Notes under the pieces: generated by a model
Databases searched by the model: none
Told to the model about the DNA's origin: nothing
What the model saw: the letters and a program-made list of their open reading frames with translations, nothing else
Translations under genes and position numbers: made by a program
DNA from: Dirofilaria immitis
Lineage: Eukaryota > Nematoda > Chromadorea > Rhabditida > Onchocercidae
Assembly (NCBI GenBank): GCA_024305405.1
Contig: JAKNDB010000075.1
Span: forward strand, 1,319,501 to 1,383,500
Length of the DNA: 64,000 nt
Direction: 5' to 3'
Shown here: piece by piece, positions 48,188 to 63,696 of the stretch
Layout of the letters: each line of letters starts with the position of its first letter
Position numbering within the stretch: position 1 is the first letter of the stretch

Positions 48188-48903
48188 AAAAAAACTTTTA
48201 AATCGTTCAATCCGAGGTAGTAACATACATGACTTAATAAGACGGAACACCGCACTGCAATGATGCTAAGATTTTAATATTATAATTAAAGAAAAATCAT
48301 AGCATTCATCGATTACATCATTTGCATAATAATTGTGTCTAATAATTGTAAATCATTCCAGTCCTTCAGAATCTTATTTCGGTTAGCTCAGAATCTAACT
48401 TTTAATGATAAACGAATAGAGATGATATGATTCTTCTTATATACTTGTCTCTTATTTTTTAAGTTCATGATGAATACTTTTCAATTTTCTTTTACTAATT
48501 TAACAATAAGCAGAAATCTGTGATAGTGATGGAACTGCAAGAAAATGCAGCAGAAAATGGAAAACGAAAATGTCAAACATATAAATAAATTATCAATTTT
48601 TTATTTAACTTACTGAAAAATGATATACAAAGTAATTGCATCATATAAAATAATCGAAAAAGAAAAAATAGATAATTGAAAAACATTCATAAATATCTCA
48701 TTATATTTCCATCAGCAAATCAGCAATTAATTTGATTAATTGGTTAAATTTCCTAGAAGAAAAAATAATCAATTCAACTAATAGAGTTTCTGGAAAGCTC
48801 TCTGGGAAAGAAATTCCCTTTCGTTTCTATAAAATTTCTATTATAATCACAGTCTCTCAAAGTAAAAAGTTGATCCAGAAATAACAGGTTATTAGCAAAA
48901 AAA
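48188..48903. other. Intergenic, RPT5 3' end to carrier 5' end
   Basis: No exon or repeat recognised; 0.72 kb spacer between two collinear minus-strand genes. Confidence 0.55.
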
Positions 48904-52404
<3,501 letters not shown>

Positions 52405-52417
52405 TTTGTTGATATAT

Positions 52418-52421
52418 TCTA
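52418..52421 (-). promoter_or_regulatory. Candidate trans-splice acceptor before rpt-5
   Basis: On the minus strand a T-rich tract ends in TTTTTAG 15 bases upstream of the RPT5 ATG at 52404. No upstream coding exon is required. A spliced-leader site is the simplest reading. Confidence 0.45.
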
Positions 52422-52842
52422 AAAATGTTAAATTAAAAAAAAAAAACAGAAATATTGTCATTAAATGAATATCATGAAAATGTAGTAACTAATTACTACT
52501 AAAAACTAATTCATAAAGTTTCCCTCATATGTTATTTATTTAAGATTATTTATTTCATTATACGTGACTTATTAAATTATACGTGACATATTGAATTATT
52601 CCTAAATCATTTCTTTTACACATATTCTGTTACATATTATTTAACGTCACTTTTATCGTATTACACGTAAATCAAATCAAATAAATTAGCATAATTTATC
52701 GATATAAAATTAACGCTAAATTAATTGCCGTAATTATTGTCGTAATATGGTAAATCTCACGCACAAAAAAAAGACGATATATCATGAAAACTGAGATTAC
52801 AAACAAATACTGCCAAGAATCGACTATCCTACACACTCATCC

Positions 52843-53175
52843 TTAAGATGACATTTGCTTTGCATCTTTCATTTGGGCCGAATCCATAAAATATACTTTA
52901 GCTGTTGCGGAATACGGTGTCTTTTAATTGTTAGAAAATACGATAGTGTGAAAATGTGATACGTTTATGACAATTTCTCGAACTGAATGACTTGAATTTT
53001 TATCGGGACTACAGCATACAAATCGATTACTCGAATATAATGACCAAGATTCATTATCGGAATTGAATAATTTGGGGTTTGGAACTTGAAAACCTGAATA
53101 ATTTAAAATGATAATTTGAATAAAATATGATAAGAAATCTTCCATTGAGATAGCTGGCATCGGTGAATAATTCAT
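52843..53175 (-). CDS. Possible small two-exon gene, unrecognised
   Basis: ATG at 53175, exon 1 to 52963, a 42-base intron (GTATCA to TTAAAAG) and exon 2 52920-52843 join in phase to give 96 codons. It opens MNYSPMPAISMEDFLSYF, has a hydrophobic stretch FIQIIILNYSGF, then LFNSDNESWSLYSSNRFVCC, and ends in AKVYFMDSAQMKDAKQMSS. The short intron and the codon texture of the C-terminal part look coding; there is no recognisable domain. It could instead be chance open sequence, or exon 1 may begin later at the TTCAG acceptor near 53118. It lies 0.44 kb upstream of RPT5 on the same strand. Confidence 0.35.
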
Positions 53176-53520
53176 TTTAGTTATTATCATTAAAATTGAG
53201 TAATATCAATTGATTATCTGTTTGAAATGATTTGATTAAATGATTTGAATAATCTGAACTTAATAGCATAAATTAGTTAAATTGTCCACTTCTAATAATC
53301 TATTGATTATTTGAAAATGAACATTCAATTCAATTCAATTCAGTGTTTAGAACTTAAAAACTTAAATAATCAATTGGAATGGAATTAATTTCAAATTATC
53401 CATCAGGAGGATGAATGATCAATTCAACTAATCTTTTCATATGGCAACAAATGACGAAATGAGAAATTCATTAAACACACGACAATTCGTAACTTAGTTT
53501 CACCAACGGGTAGTTTTTGC

Positions 53521-53575
53521 CTTTAAACTCGGGTAACAATTCAACCGATAGTGTGCTACCCAAGTTTACGGGTAG
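53521..53575. repeat. Hairpin whose arms resemble nematode spliced leader SL1
   Basis: Arms AAACTCGGGTA (53525-53535) and TACCCAAGTTT (53557-53567) pair with one mismatch around a 21-base loop. Each arm resembles the SL1 core (ACCCAAGTTTGAG); on the minus strand the left arm extends to GGTTGAATTGTTACCC and GAGTTTAAAG. Neither is followed by a GT donor, so it is not a working SL RNA gene. Confidence 0.5.
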
Positions 53576-53689
53576 ATGGAGAATTACGATATTATATGAA
53601 TTCTAATAATTCATTAGAATGACACAATATTCCTGAGAAATCATAAAATGTTATTCGTATCAATAACTCTGCTAAAATTTATACTAAAA

Positions 53690-53965
53690 ATTGTTCGCCG
53701 AAATTTGTTGATTCGAAAAACAAGATTCTCGCTTGATGATTCGAGAAATAAAGCTTCCTTAATAAATCGAGAAATAAAGCTCTCCTGATAATTCGAGGAA
53801 TAAAGTTTCTGTCTGATGATTCGAGCTATAAAATTTCGTTGAAAGTTTTTGTTTGATGATTCAAGTTATAAAAATTCATTGGCAATTTGAGAAATATGAT
53901 TCGAGAAATGAATCTCTGCTAATAATTCGAGAAATATAGTTTTTTTGCTTGATAATTCGAGAAAT
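53690..53965. repeat. Degenerate tandem repeat around GATTCGAGAAATAAA
   Basis: About nine imperfect units of 25-35 bp share TGATGATTCGAGAAATAAAG or TAATTCGAG. Non-coding, between the possible small gene and the next repeat. Confidence 0.75.
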
Positions 53966-54364
53966 AAAATTTTATTAAATCAAATATTCTACTACGCAAA
54001 TAATTTCTAGATTTCTTCCGTTTGTTCAGTTTATAAAATAAGCAAATAAAATCATGATTAATTATTTAATAATTTAATCGTTATCTTTAATCGCAATCCT
54101 ATCATATGCAATTATTATTTATTTCGCAATTAGATATTTATAATAAAAGTTAGAAATAAAATTAAAAATTTATCAAAAGATTGAAATTAAAAAATAGTTT
54201 GATAAAAAATAAATCTAAAAGGAAGTAAATACTATAAATGGAAAATGTTTCATTAAGAAATTAAATATTACAAAATTTATTTAAATATTAATTAATAATA
54301 ATTATTGCATCAAATAGAACGAAAAATTCGAATAAATTTTATTATAAAATTTTATCAAAAAAAA

Positions 54365-54725
54365 TTAATTTATAATTACCTTTTGCATATATGAATTTTG
54401 GGAGAAAGATTCAGTGTTGTAAATACCGAGAAGAGATCATGTATCATCAAAAGATGTGCTACAAACTTTTATGAATTTTGGGATAAAGATTCAGTGTTCT
54501 AAATACCGGGAAAAGATCATACTGTATCATCAGAAGATATATTACAAACGATGTTGTAAATACCGGGAAAAGATCATGTATCATCAAAAGATGTGCTACA
54601 AATTTTTATTATGAAATCATTTAAAAGAAATTAATTTATGATTATCTTTTGCATATATGAATTTTGGGAGAAAGATTCAATGTTGTAAATACCGGGAAAA
54701 GATCGTATTGTATTATCAGAAACTA
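54365..54725. repeat. Tandem/dispersed repeat, about 95 bp unit, four partial copies
   Basis: Units carry ATGAATTTTGGGAGAAAGAT, TTGTAAATACCGGGAAAAGA and TATCATCAAAAGATGTGCTA in order; the third copy lacks the first part. Non-coding. Confidence 0.85.
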
Positions 54726-55360
54726 TATTTGTATTTTTCTTGAGAAAAAAATTTATTAGGTTGAAAACTTCAATGATTCATTATCACTTATTATCAAATA
54801 TTCTGATTATCTAATATTCTGATTGTATAATGTAATAATAAAATAGTGATAACGATTTTCAAATTACTTAAATTGAAGTATATATTTTGATTATCGTTAA
54901 AATTAATGTATTTTCTTGATTTCTAAACTTTGAACTTTGAATAAACTGTTACCTAATTATAAAGTTTGTTTAAGTTTAATTAGAATAATTTTCTAGAACT
55001 TTTTTTGAAAATATTTTAATTTTTGTCACAAAAAAAAGAATAAGAGCAGAGCAAATGAAGCAAAAATATTATTAAAAATAAATAGTATATCAAAGGTCAA
55101 ATTAAGTAAGCGGTAAATGACGATAAGGTTGAGATTTTTAGCTCTATAATATTTATTATTTCTCAAAGTATTAGCATTAGTAGGAGGTTTGTTTATTATT
55201 TGATAAAATTATTAAGTATTCTCGTATCAATGATTGATACATAAATTTTCTATCGTATGTAATGTATTCCTTTTGTGTTTCAAATTTTCTTTTGATAAAT
55301 GATAATGCTGATAATGAAATGTAAATTAATTTTTTTTCTTTCTTTTTTTTTTTTTTTAAA
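54726..55360. other. Upstream region of the unrecognised 377-codon gene
   Basis: A+T-rich with no exon seen; presumably promoter. Near 55085-55110 is CAAAGGTCAAATTAAG, with no evidence of function. Confidence 0.45.
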
Positions 55361-55365
55361 TTTAG
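55361..55365 (+). promoter_or_regulatory. Candidate trans-splice acceptor immediately before an ATG
   Basis: A long T-rich tract ends in AAATTTAG one base before the ATG at 55367. A spliced leader added here would leave almost no 5' UTR, which is usual in nematodes; a cis acceptor from an unseen non-coding exon is the alternative. Confidence 0.55.
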
Positions 55366-55366
55366 A

Positions 55367-58300
55367 ATGGCTGAAGCATCAGAAGAAAGTGATGGATTCG
55401 TGATATGGGGACAAAATAGAGTAACCGGATCATTACGTGAACATTCAATCATTTGGAGGATTAAGAATAGTAAACGAATGGGTGAAGATTATAATCGGCA
55501 AGTTTCTCATCGAGGTCATATGCTGATGGTTAGACGAAAGGATGCATTAAAAACATTAGGTCCATCAATACTTGAAATATTATTCAATGAAAATCCATTG
55601 AATGAATTGGTTGCTGCATTAAAAGAAAGTAGTGAAAAATGGTAAATTATTAATTGGAAATTGAATTTTAAAAAAATCAAAAATTGAAAAACTAAAATAA
55701 TCAATTAATTAATTTAATATAAATAATTTTAATTTTTGATTAATTTTTTTTGAAAAAATTTTTATCAAATTATTTTACAAAATTTATACCAAAAAAAAAA
55801 AAAGAATATATGTTTTATCTTAAAATTTATCCAAAAAAATATTATTTTGTTTTTTTGTTTTTTTTGTTCTTTTTATCATTTCATATTTTTTTTTCGTTAT
55901 CATTTTATATTTCATAATTTCTTTTTTTTTATCTATTATCATTTTAGGTTGTTGAATTTCTTTCCGATGTACGCTATATTCTTGTAAGTGAAACGGATGC
56001 GGCAATTTCAGATATAGCATTTCTAATATCACATTCAATTTTATTAAACGCATTTTCATTTCGAAATAATCAAAAAACTATTAGTGATGAAGATTTTGAA
56101 GGTTTATTGCCAGCTTTATCAGAAGCACAGGTGTTTTTTCTGATAAGATAAAATTAATCGTTAACCAGAATTGATCGAAATATTTGATAAGTAAATTTCG
56201 AATTAGCAATTATTATTTGCTTAAATAAATTGTTAATTTATTATTGTAACGAGATTTAATTTCAAATATATTGTTGATGAATGATAATTTTTTTTGAAAT
56301 TTTTGAAAATACTCATTTTATCAACTTATAATTCATATGTTATCTGTTACTACGCAAGATGATAAGATCTCGAAATGAAATTTTGTCGAGACTATAAAAA
56401 AAAATTATGCAATCATTGATAATCTAATCGTTCAATGGCATTCGAGACTGGTACGACTTTCTTCGGAAAGTTGCATGACTCAAACATTATATCATTCGTT
56501 ATTGCACGATAAAATAAGATCTCGAAATGAAATTTTATCGAGACTGTAAAAATTATGCAATCATTGATAGTCTAATCATTCGATGCATTTGAGACTGGTA
56601 CGACTTTCGTCGGAAATTTGCATGACTCAAACATTTTATTCATTCGTTACTGCACGATAAAATAAAATCTTGAAATGATACTTTATCGAGACTATAAAAA
56701 AATCATACAATCATTGATAATCTAATCATTTGATAGATTCACAAGTTATACGACTTTTGTCGAAAAGCTACTGATACTCAAATGCGTAATCATTGATAAA
56801 AAAAAAAAAAAACGTAGAAAAATTATTTGCTTAAAAAATTATTTAAGTTTGGAAAAATTTGTTTTTTTTTTTAATTTAAATTTTAGATTCGTTTAATTGA
56901 TATAAATGGATCATGTCCAACGAGAGAATTTGAATTGATTGTTAAAAATTTAAATATGACATTGGTACGATTTCATCGATATCCTGGTATAGATGTTAGT
57001 TTTTATTTTATTCATCAAATATATAATTAATTAATTAATTACTTAATTAATTAATTGAATAATTAAATAATTAAATGTGTATATATATTAATTCACTTTA
57101 TAATAATTTATTAAATAAAATTTGAAAAAAAGCATAATTTAATATTATTCAAATAATTATTTATGCATATATTATGAATATATTTAAAAAATTTTTTGAA
57201 TATTTTTCTTAATTTAATTTTTACAATTAATTATCAAAAAATGATAATGCCTATCAAACGGATAGCTTTAATTATTTGATAAATTTCTAATTTGTTTATT
57301 TCGTACTGATAATGATCATTTCATGTTTAATTTCCGTTTTTCTTTATTCCAGGTGGAAATGTTTGAAAATACAAAAGTATTGAATTCTGCAGTTGAATTT
57401 GTTGTTGCACAAGGCATAAATCCTAGTGCTGATAATAGCGGGATAAGATTTTTGAAACATTTAAAAAATGTTTTCCCAGCTATCAGAAATATTTATTGGG
57501 ATTGGGATATGATGATGCCAACATTAACATGCTTAAATGATGATGTTAAAGCTTGTTTGGATCAATTAGTAGGATTATATAAGTAAGTTTGATAATTGAT
57601 AAATTCGAAAATATTTACTAAATATTTTATTTTAAATTTAATTTCCTTCTTTTTCTTAATATTTTTTAGAATATTCTAGATATAAAGGTATACTATTGAT
57701 AAATAATCATTAAATATTATCACTAAATATTAAACTGTAATAAAATTGGATGTAATTTTATCAAAGATTTGCTGGAACTACTCTGAATATGATAACATAT
57801 TCATCTGATAGATAAAAACAATGACTGATAAGTATTTCATCTATATCATCGATATCAGTCGTCTTGTCTTATTTAATCCAATCGAAATAATTTCCGCGAA
57901 ATTATCAATAATTCTATGAAATTATCAATTAATTGAATGTAATTTCATTATGATTTGACGGGATCATATGATCACGAATCATTGACTAACTAATAATATA
58001 ATTGATAACTATATCTATCTATCGCTATATTATCAATATCAATCGTCGCATTTTTCATTCATTTTAATATAATAAGCTATTTGTAAATTCTATAGTGATA
58101 ATGATATCATGTTAATTTGTTTAATCGTTTTACAAATTTATCATATCAATTTGAAATAAAAAAAAGACAAGCTTATCAAAAGCTGAAAAAATTTATCCCA
58201 AAAAATAAATAAATAAATGAAATGATAAGAAATGATAAATTTAGAGAAATGGAAATGAATTTATTAGCAATACTTTTCTTTATGTCCGATGAAGGAAGTG

Positions 58301-59238
58301 AAAAACAATGGATGAAATTTGGTCATATTTAGGACAATTTCATTTACCAAATCCATCTATGCATAAAATATCTCGAGATGATAAGCCGCATTATTGTCCA
58401 CCGTATATGCTATTCATTACTGGTATAAATTATTTCTGTAAATTAATGCAATATCCAAAAACTTTTGATGATTTTAGAATTTGAAATTTTATGATTATTT
58501 GATGATTTATCAGAAGAAATAAATAAATTGATAAAATTAGTCAAAAAAAAGATGTATGATAATAATTGTAATATTTACGTATTCGTAATTCACGTACGTA
58601 AAAGTATTGCTAAAGTTTGATTGTAAATTTTATTTCCAAAGAAAATTATTACATATTTTCATATTATATTAGTTAATGATTTGTTAAAAATATGCGATGA
58701 TAATAATTGTAACATTCACGTATTCGTAAATTACGTACGTAAAAATATTGCAATAGATAAAGTCGAATTTAATTCTCGAGAAAAATATAAAGGATCGTAA
58801 ATTATCAATTTATCATTCTTTTTCCCTCTCTCTCTCTCTGTTTCTTTAAAATAAAATTTTTATTATTTGTAAATCAAATTTTACATTTTTGTTATTTATG
58901 AAGTGCAAAAATAAGACGGTAGGAATATTTAAAATAATTGAATTTAATTACTTTCAATACAAATATAAAATTCTTATTTTTGATAATTATATAAGTTATC
59001 ATATTATCATGTTATCACATTATTTTTTCGTTTGTTCTGGTCTTTTTTTTCTTTTTTAAAACCTTAGATTCCAATTTCAGGAACATCAGAAAAGATTTCT
59101 CGCTTAGAAAAGATTATTGTTCAGAATCGAATAGTTGAACCAGATTTACGACATTTTCTTTATGTTCAAAATCGATCAGTAGAAATTTACAAAAATGATA
59201 ATGTCTATGAATTTTTAGGATTTGATCTTAAACCTTGA
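55367..59238 (+). CDS. Unrecognised gene of six exons, about 377 residues
   Basis: Exons 55367-55641, 55948-56130, 56887-56994, 57353-57582, 58245-58422 and 59081-59238 join in phase once a base is allowed in two A runs (55635-55639 and 58301-58305). The protein opens MAEASEESDGFVIWGQNRV, is soluble, rich in Leu, Ile, Asn and acidic residues, and has no signal peptide or membrane segment. Recurrent short stretches such as FLISHSILLNAF, IRLIDINGSCPTREFELIVK, FLKHLKNVFPAIRNIYWDWD and MDEIWSYLGQFHLPNP suggest alternating helices and strands, somewhat like leucine-rich or F-box-associated proteins of nematodes, but I recognise no domain with certainty. It ends in VYEFLGFDLKP. Splice sites, phase agreement and codon texture make it a real gene; the function is unknown and it may be nematode-restricted. 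Confidence 0.8.
56351..56790. repeat. Intronic tandem repeat, about 148 bp unit, three copies
   Basis: In the 56131-56886 intron. Each copy has AAGATCTCGAAATGAAATTT, TATCGAGACT, ATGCAATCATTGATAATCTA and GGTACGACTTTC in order; the third copy is more diverged. Confidence 0.9.
58555..58753. repeat. Direct repeat, two copies 140 bp apart, containing a CACGTACGTA palindrome
   Basis: GATAATAATTGTAA, TTCACGTATTCGTAA and ACGTACGTAAAA recur in order at 58555-58610 and 58695-58753, in the intron before the last exon of the unrecognised gene. Confidence 0.8.
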
Positions 59239-61620
59239 AAATGTATTATTTGTCTTTCATCTCCTATTTTATCCATTATTTATAGAAATATTGATGATAG
59301 ATTGATATTGATTGTTGATATTTCATTCGTTATTTTTGATTATTGAATTTTATAGATATTTATGTGATTTTCAAATAGTATTATATTGTTGTCTACAAAT
59401 ATTACTTCTACGAAATGAATGAGAATTTTGTTATGCTGAAAATGTTTGCAAATTTTAATTATTTTCTCTTCTTCCTCATATACTTTTTACATGACTTATT
59501 AAAAATTCAAAAAAAAAGGAAATTAATATCTGATATGATTATGCATATGTACAAAATCATTTTTATCTCGATGAAAATTTGTATGCAAAAAATATTTACA
59601 TTTAATGTCATACTGTATCATCATACCGTATCACTTTATTTCATGCATCATTACTGTTGATCAGACGAATTATGCTATAATATTATAGCTTTATATGAAT
59701 TTCCTGATAAGATGAAGAGAAAAGAAAAGAGAAAGAGATAAATTTAATTTGAAATGTGCTTATACTGCTAACAGGCAATTGCTAATTCAGAGTATTTCCT
59801 TCAAAAAGTAATTCAGAGCAACAGTATTTCCTTCAAAAAAATACCGTAATCTGAATTCTTATGATAAAAATTCGTTTCGAAAAAGCACAAATTTGATGAA
59901 TTTTCAGTGATAAATTATTAGGCTGATCTATTCGATTGAATTACGCTTTATATTTTCAATTTTCGTTTTTAATAATCATAGAAAATTAAAAAGTCTAAAT
60001 TTGAAGATTGATATTATAATTTATGATTTCAAAAAACTTATAGATTCTTTATGGGATTCATATAGATATATTTGTGATATAAAAGATTAGGCTATATAAT
60101 ACATTTTTGCAACATATTTGTTCTCGATAAGTATAACAGAGATATATAGGAATATTTGAAAAATATATCACCAAATAGCAGAAATGAATAATTTCAATTT
60201 ATAACTTTAAATTAAATCAATTCTTAAAATACAATTAGATAAGTTTAAAATCTTTTGCTATATCACTTTGTTTGTTTTTTAACGAAACAATTGAATATTA
60301 TCCACCAGATTTCAAAGAAAAAAAAAGATTGATTGGGCAATAAATTTACAAGCAATACTGCAAAGATCAATTCATGAAGTAGCTGTCAAGAAAATCAGAT
60401 TTTGTTGAAGAAAACCAGATCTCGATTGGTCGGCAAAGATTGATGTTCGGAGCAACTGTCAAGAAAGTCAGAACTTGTTGAAGAAAACCAGATCTCGACT
60501 GGTCGGCCGATAAATTTGCAAGTAATACTGCAAAGATCGATAGTAGCTATCAAGGAAATCAAATCTTACTGAAAAAATCAGATCTCGATTTGATCAGACA
60601 ATGTTGAAGTTTTAAGTCTTGGCTTAAAAGTTTAAATATTAGATATCCGAAGAAATTAGAGTTTTAAAGAATGATACATTATATTATATATGATTATCAT
60701 CTGCCGAATACGAATGATTAAATTATTCGAATTAACGATGTATGAAAAATGATTATTCTCGATTGCTTTTTAATTCATTATAAAAATTAATTAATAATCT
60801 TCATCATCTATAACTTATAAGTTTTCAATCACTAGCAATTAAAATTTTCATAATCCAATCTATCAAAGATAATAAGTGCATAATATTTTAGCTACAATAA
60901 ATTCACATCTGAATCTAATCACTAAGAAATACAATTATTGCATTGGAAAGTACAGCATTAAAGTTAAAAGATCAAAATAGATATCAATCTCTCTATTGTT
61001 ATTATATCAATAATCAAATCGACATTTCAATTAATTATGTAAACTTCTAAGTATATAATAACCTATCAATCTATAACAAAAAATACCATATAAACCTATT
61101 ATCAATGAATTGAAGCAATGATATATTACTGATATTAAAATCGTCCAGAGGAATGATTTAGTAGTGAAATCTGTTATGTGATACATTCTATCTTTTTATT
61201 GATTAATATATATATATATATATAAGCATCAATGTACATTATAAGTGATGAAAACAATCGATAACAATAAATCTGGCGAAATCATGCATCATTAACTAAT
61301 TAATGGCATACGATTTCTAGATATCAAAAAAAAATTAATTAATAGAAATTGAAAAGACAATTCTTAAATTAGATGTTGAATAACATTCTTTGAAAGAAAA
61401 GAACCCTAAAACAAACTATCATTACTGATGATTGTTAAAAATCTTTTCGCAGTTTGAAATAATTAAACTCAGTGGACAGCAATTTCGTGCAATTCAACAA
61501 TAAATTGTGCGGTTCTGTCTCGATATCTCATGTGCTCAATTTTTTAAAACATTTAATTTATTGCAATTTCAATTACCACATATAAAATAATGAACTTGCA
61601 CAGTCTGAAGAAGAACAAGA
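59239..61620. other. Convergent intergenic region
   Basis: Lies between the 3' ends of the unrecognised gene (+) and MRPL24 (-). No conserved exon. At about 59930 GGCTGATCTATTCGATTG repeats the start of the beta-glucuronidase exon relic, too short to interpret. (TA)n at 61205-61223. Confidence 0.5.
60333..60600. repeat. Tandem repeat, about 90 bp unit, three copies
   Basis: Units contain CTGTCAAGAAAATCAGA, TTGTTGAAGAAAACCAGATC and TCGATTGGTCGG; the part AAGTAATACTGCAAAGATC occurs in the first and third. Non-coding. Confidence 0.85.
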
Positions 61621-63696
61621 TCAATACCAATATGTCGGTTGCAATTTACGCTTATCTTGAATACCCATTTCATCTGCAATTTCTTCTTCAAATGATTTCA
61701 GCACAGGTTTATAGGTCTTTTCTAAGACAACATCTGCCGGTGTATCTTTACCTTCCACTTCTGCAAAAGTTATGATAAACTATTTCCACAAAATAACTCT
61801 CTACCTGAATGTCCGGAAATCAACCTGATAAATTGATGCAATTTTCACAAACTTCCTGAAACCTCTAGAAGCTCTGTACTAATGTACAAATGTTTGTCGG
61901 ATAATATCATATTAAACTTTCATATTTTGATATTATTAGATAGCATATACAAACTCAAATTATTTAAGCACATGAGGAAAATCGCAGTAGCTTAATATCA
62001 TCTTCAGGATATTTATAAATGACCAAAAACTAAGTGAACATACCAACATATCGATCAGGACTGAGATATTCGGAAGTAGCTTGAGCTAATTGTGGCACCG
62101 GAATTTCGAATTTGGATCTCTTACTGATTCTAATATATTCACTCCCTCTTCATTCAACACCCACTCCGCATCGCATGGCTCACTGAAACGAAGAAAACAA
62201 AAGTGACAGCTCAAAACATTAACCGATTGATTACTAAGCGTTCTGAATAAAATAACAAATGACTTAACGTATGGTTTTCATAAAACCTAGCCTTAATGTA
62301 TCAGTCTGCAGTGCCATCAATAATTAATGGACAAATTGCACTGAATAATCAAAAGTTAAATTACTTGTGCTTAGACGAAAAATGAAACATCCTATATATC
62401 AGCTCTACTTTGGAAAAAAAAGAAAAATCCAATAAAAGTGTCCCAATTAGACAGCAAATGAGTTACTTATCACTAGGATCGACTAATTTTACTTGGCCCT
62501 TGTGTACATATAGCGGTTGCTCAACCTGTCGATAAAGAGAATCCATGCCACTTCCAGCAAAGTTTTCATGTTCATTAATAAGTTTCTACAAAAACTTTGG
62601 ATTGAAAATGATTATATTATAGGTTTTCCATTCATAACTGAACAACACACGACTTAACGAGCAGATTTGTATTAATCGTGAATGAAATAAATTAATAATA
62701 ACAATTATTTCATTTAATCTTATCGATTAATTAGTGATAAAAATATTAATAAAACTTACAGTATGTCTCCCTCTCACAAATACAGCATTGGTTTCCTTAT
62801 TAACATGTGATACAACTCCCGTTTTGCTTTTATCTTTGCCAACCATCACCACCACCAAATCACCTGGAAATATTGTCCATTCTTCGGCTGGAATGGCTAC
62901 CTTTTCTTCATGCCTTAAAATAATATCAATTATGAATGAGAGGCAAAATTTTAAGAAAGAAAAAATATGAGAACTTTCATACTATTTCCAATCTTCAACT
63001 ATTAATTTGATTAATTTAGAAGAAAGTTGACATATGTTTTTTGACTGATCACATTATATGTTCGTAAAAGATTTATAATCTCATAATCTTTCATTTTTGG
63101 CAAAATAAAAATTTAATTATCGATCTAGTACAACATCTACTAATATTTTGGATTAATTTATTATATCTAAATTGATTCTATGCTTAATATTAACGATAAA
63201 TGAAAAACTGGCAAAGATTTTTGCAAAAATTGGTCTGAATTCCTAAAGTATTGCAACTAAAATTTATGCTTAAATGATGGCATATTGAAATTTGATAAAA
63301 ATCACGACAATTTACGAGATAACGACAATTATTAAATGATATTTTATTCAATCGAAAATAAAGAAAAGAAAATAAGCATAGATACTTTGATTTACAAGCA
63401 TATCGGAAGCATCTTGTGCATATATAAGCATATATTTTGAGCGGAAGATGTGAATTCACAATGTTAGCCATTTAACTATTTGCTTTATTCAAATTACAAC
63501 TTTTCATTCTCCATTTATTCTTTTGAAATATTTCGTTTTGTTTTTGAAAGGAAAAAGAAAAGAAAATTTACCTTAGTTGGAAAAACTTATGCCTTAATTT
63601 ATATTGGTGATATTTATGTGCTCGTTGTTCATTTTTTCAAATACATCTAATTCCCAAGGACGTCTATCGGACGGAACATAATCATCGGGATGCAAT
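61621..63696 (-). CDS. mrpl-24: Mitochondrial ribosomal protein uL24m (MRPL24), 5' partial
   Basis: Large-subunit mitochondrial ribosomal protein with a KOW domain. Exons in transcription order: 63696-63572, 62913-62760, 62585-62467, 62182-62044, 61760-61621. Order seen: HPDDYVPSDRRPWELDVFEK, the KOW core AEEWTIFPGDLVVVMVGKDK then SKTGVVSHVNKETNAVFVRG, KGQVKLVDPSD, AEWVLNEEGVN, and the family's C-terminal block VLEKTYKPVLKSFEEEIADE with a final PTYWY. All exon phases agree if one base is restored near 62129-62134 and one near 63610-63616. The first visible exon opens mid-protein after a CAG acceptor, so the start codon and import leader lie at or beyond the window edge. Convergent with the gene ending at 59238. 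Confidence 0.92.
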
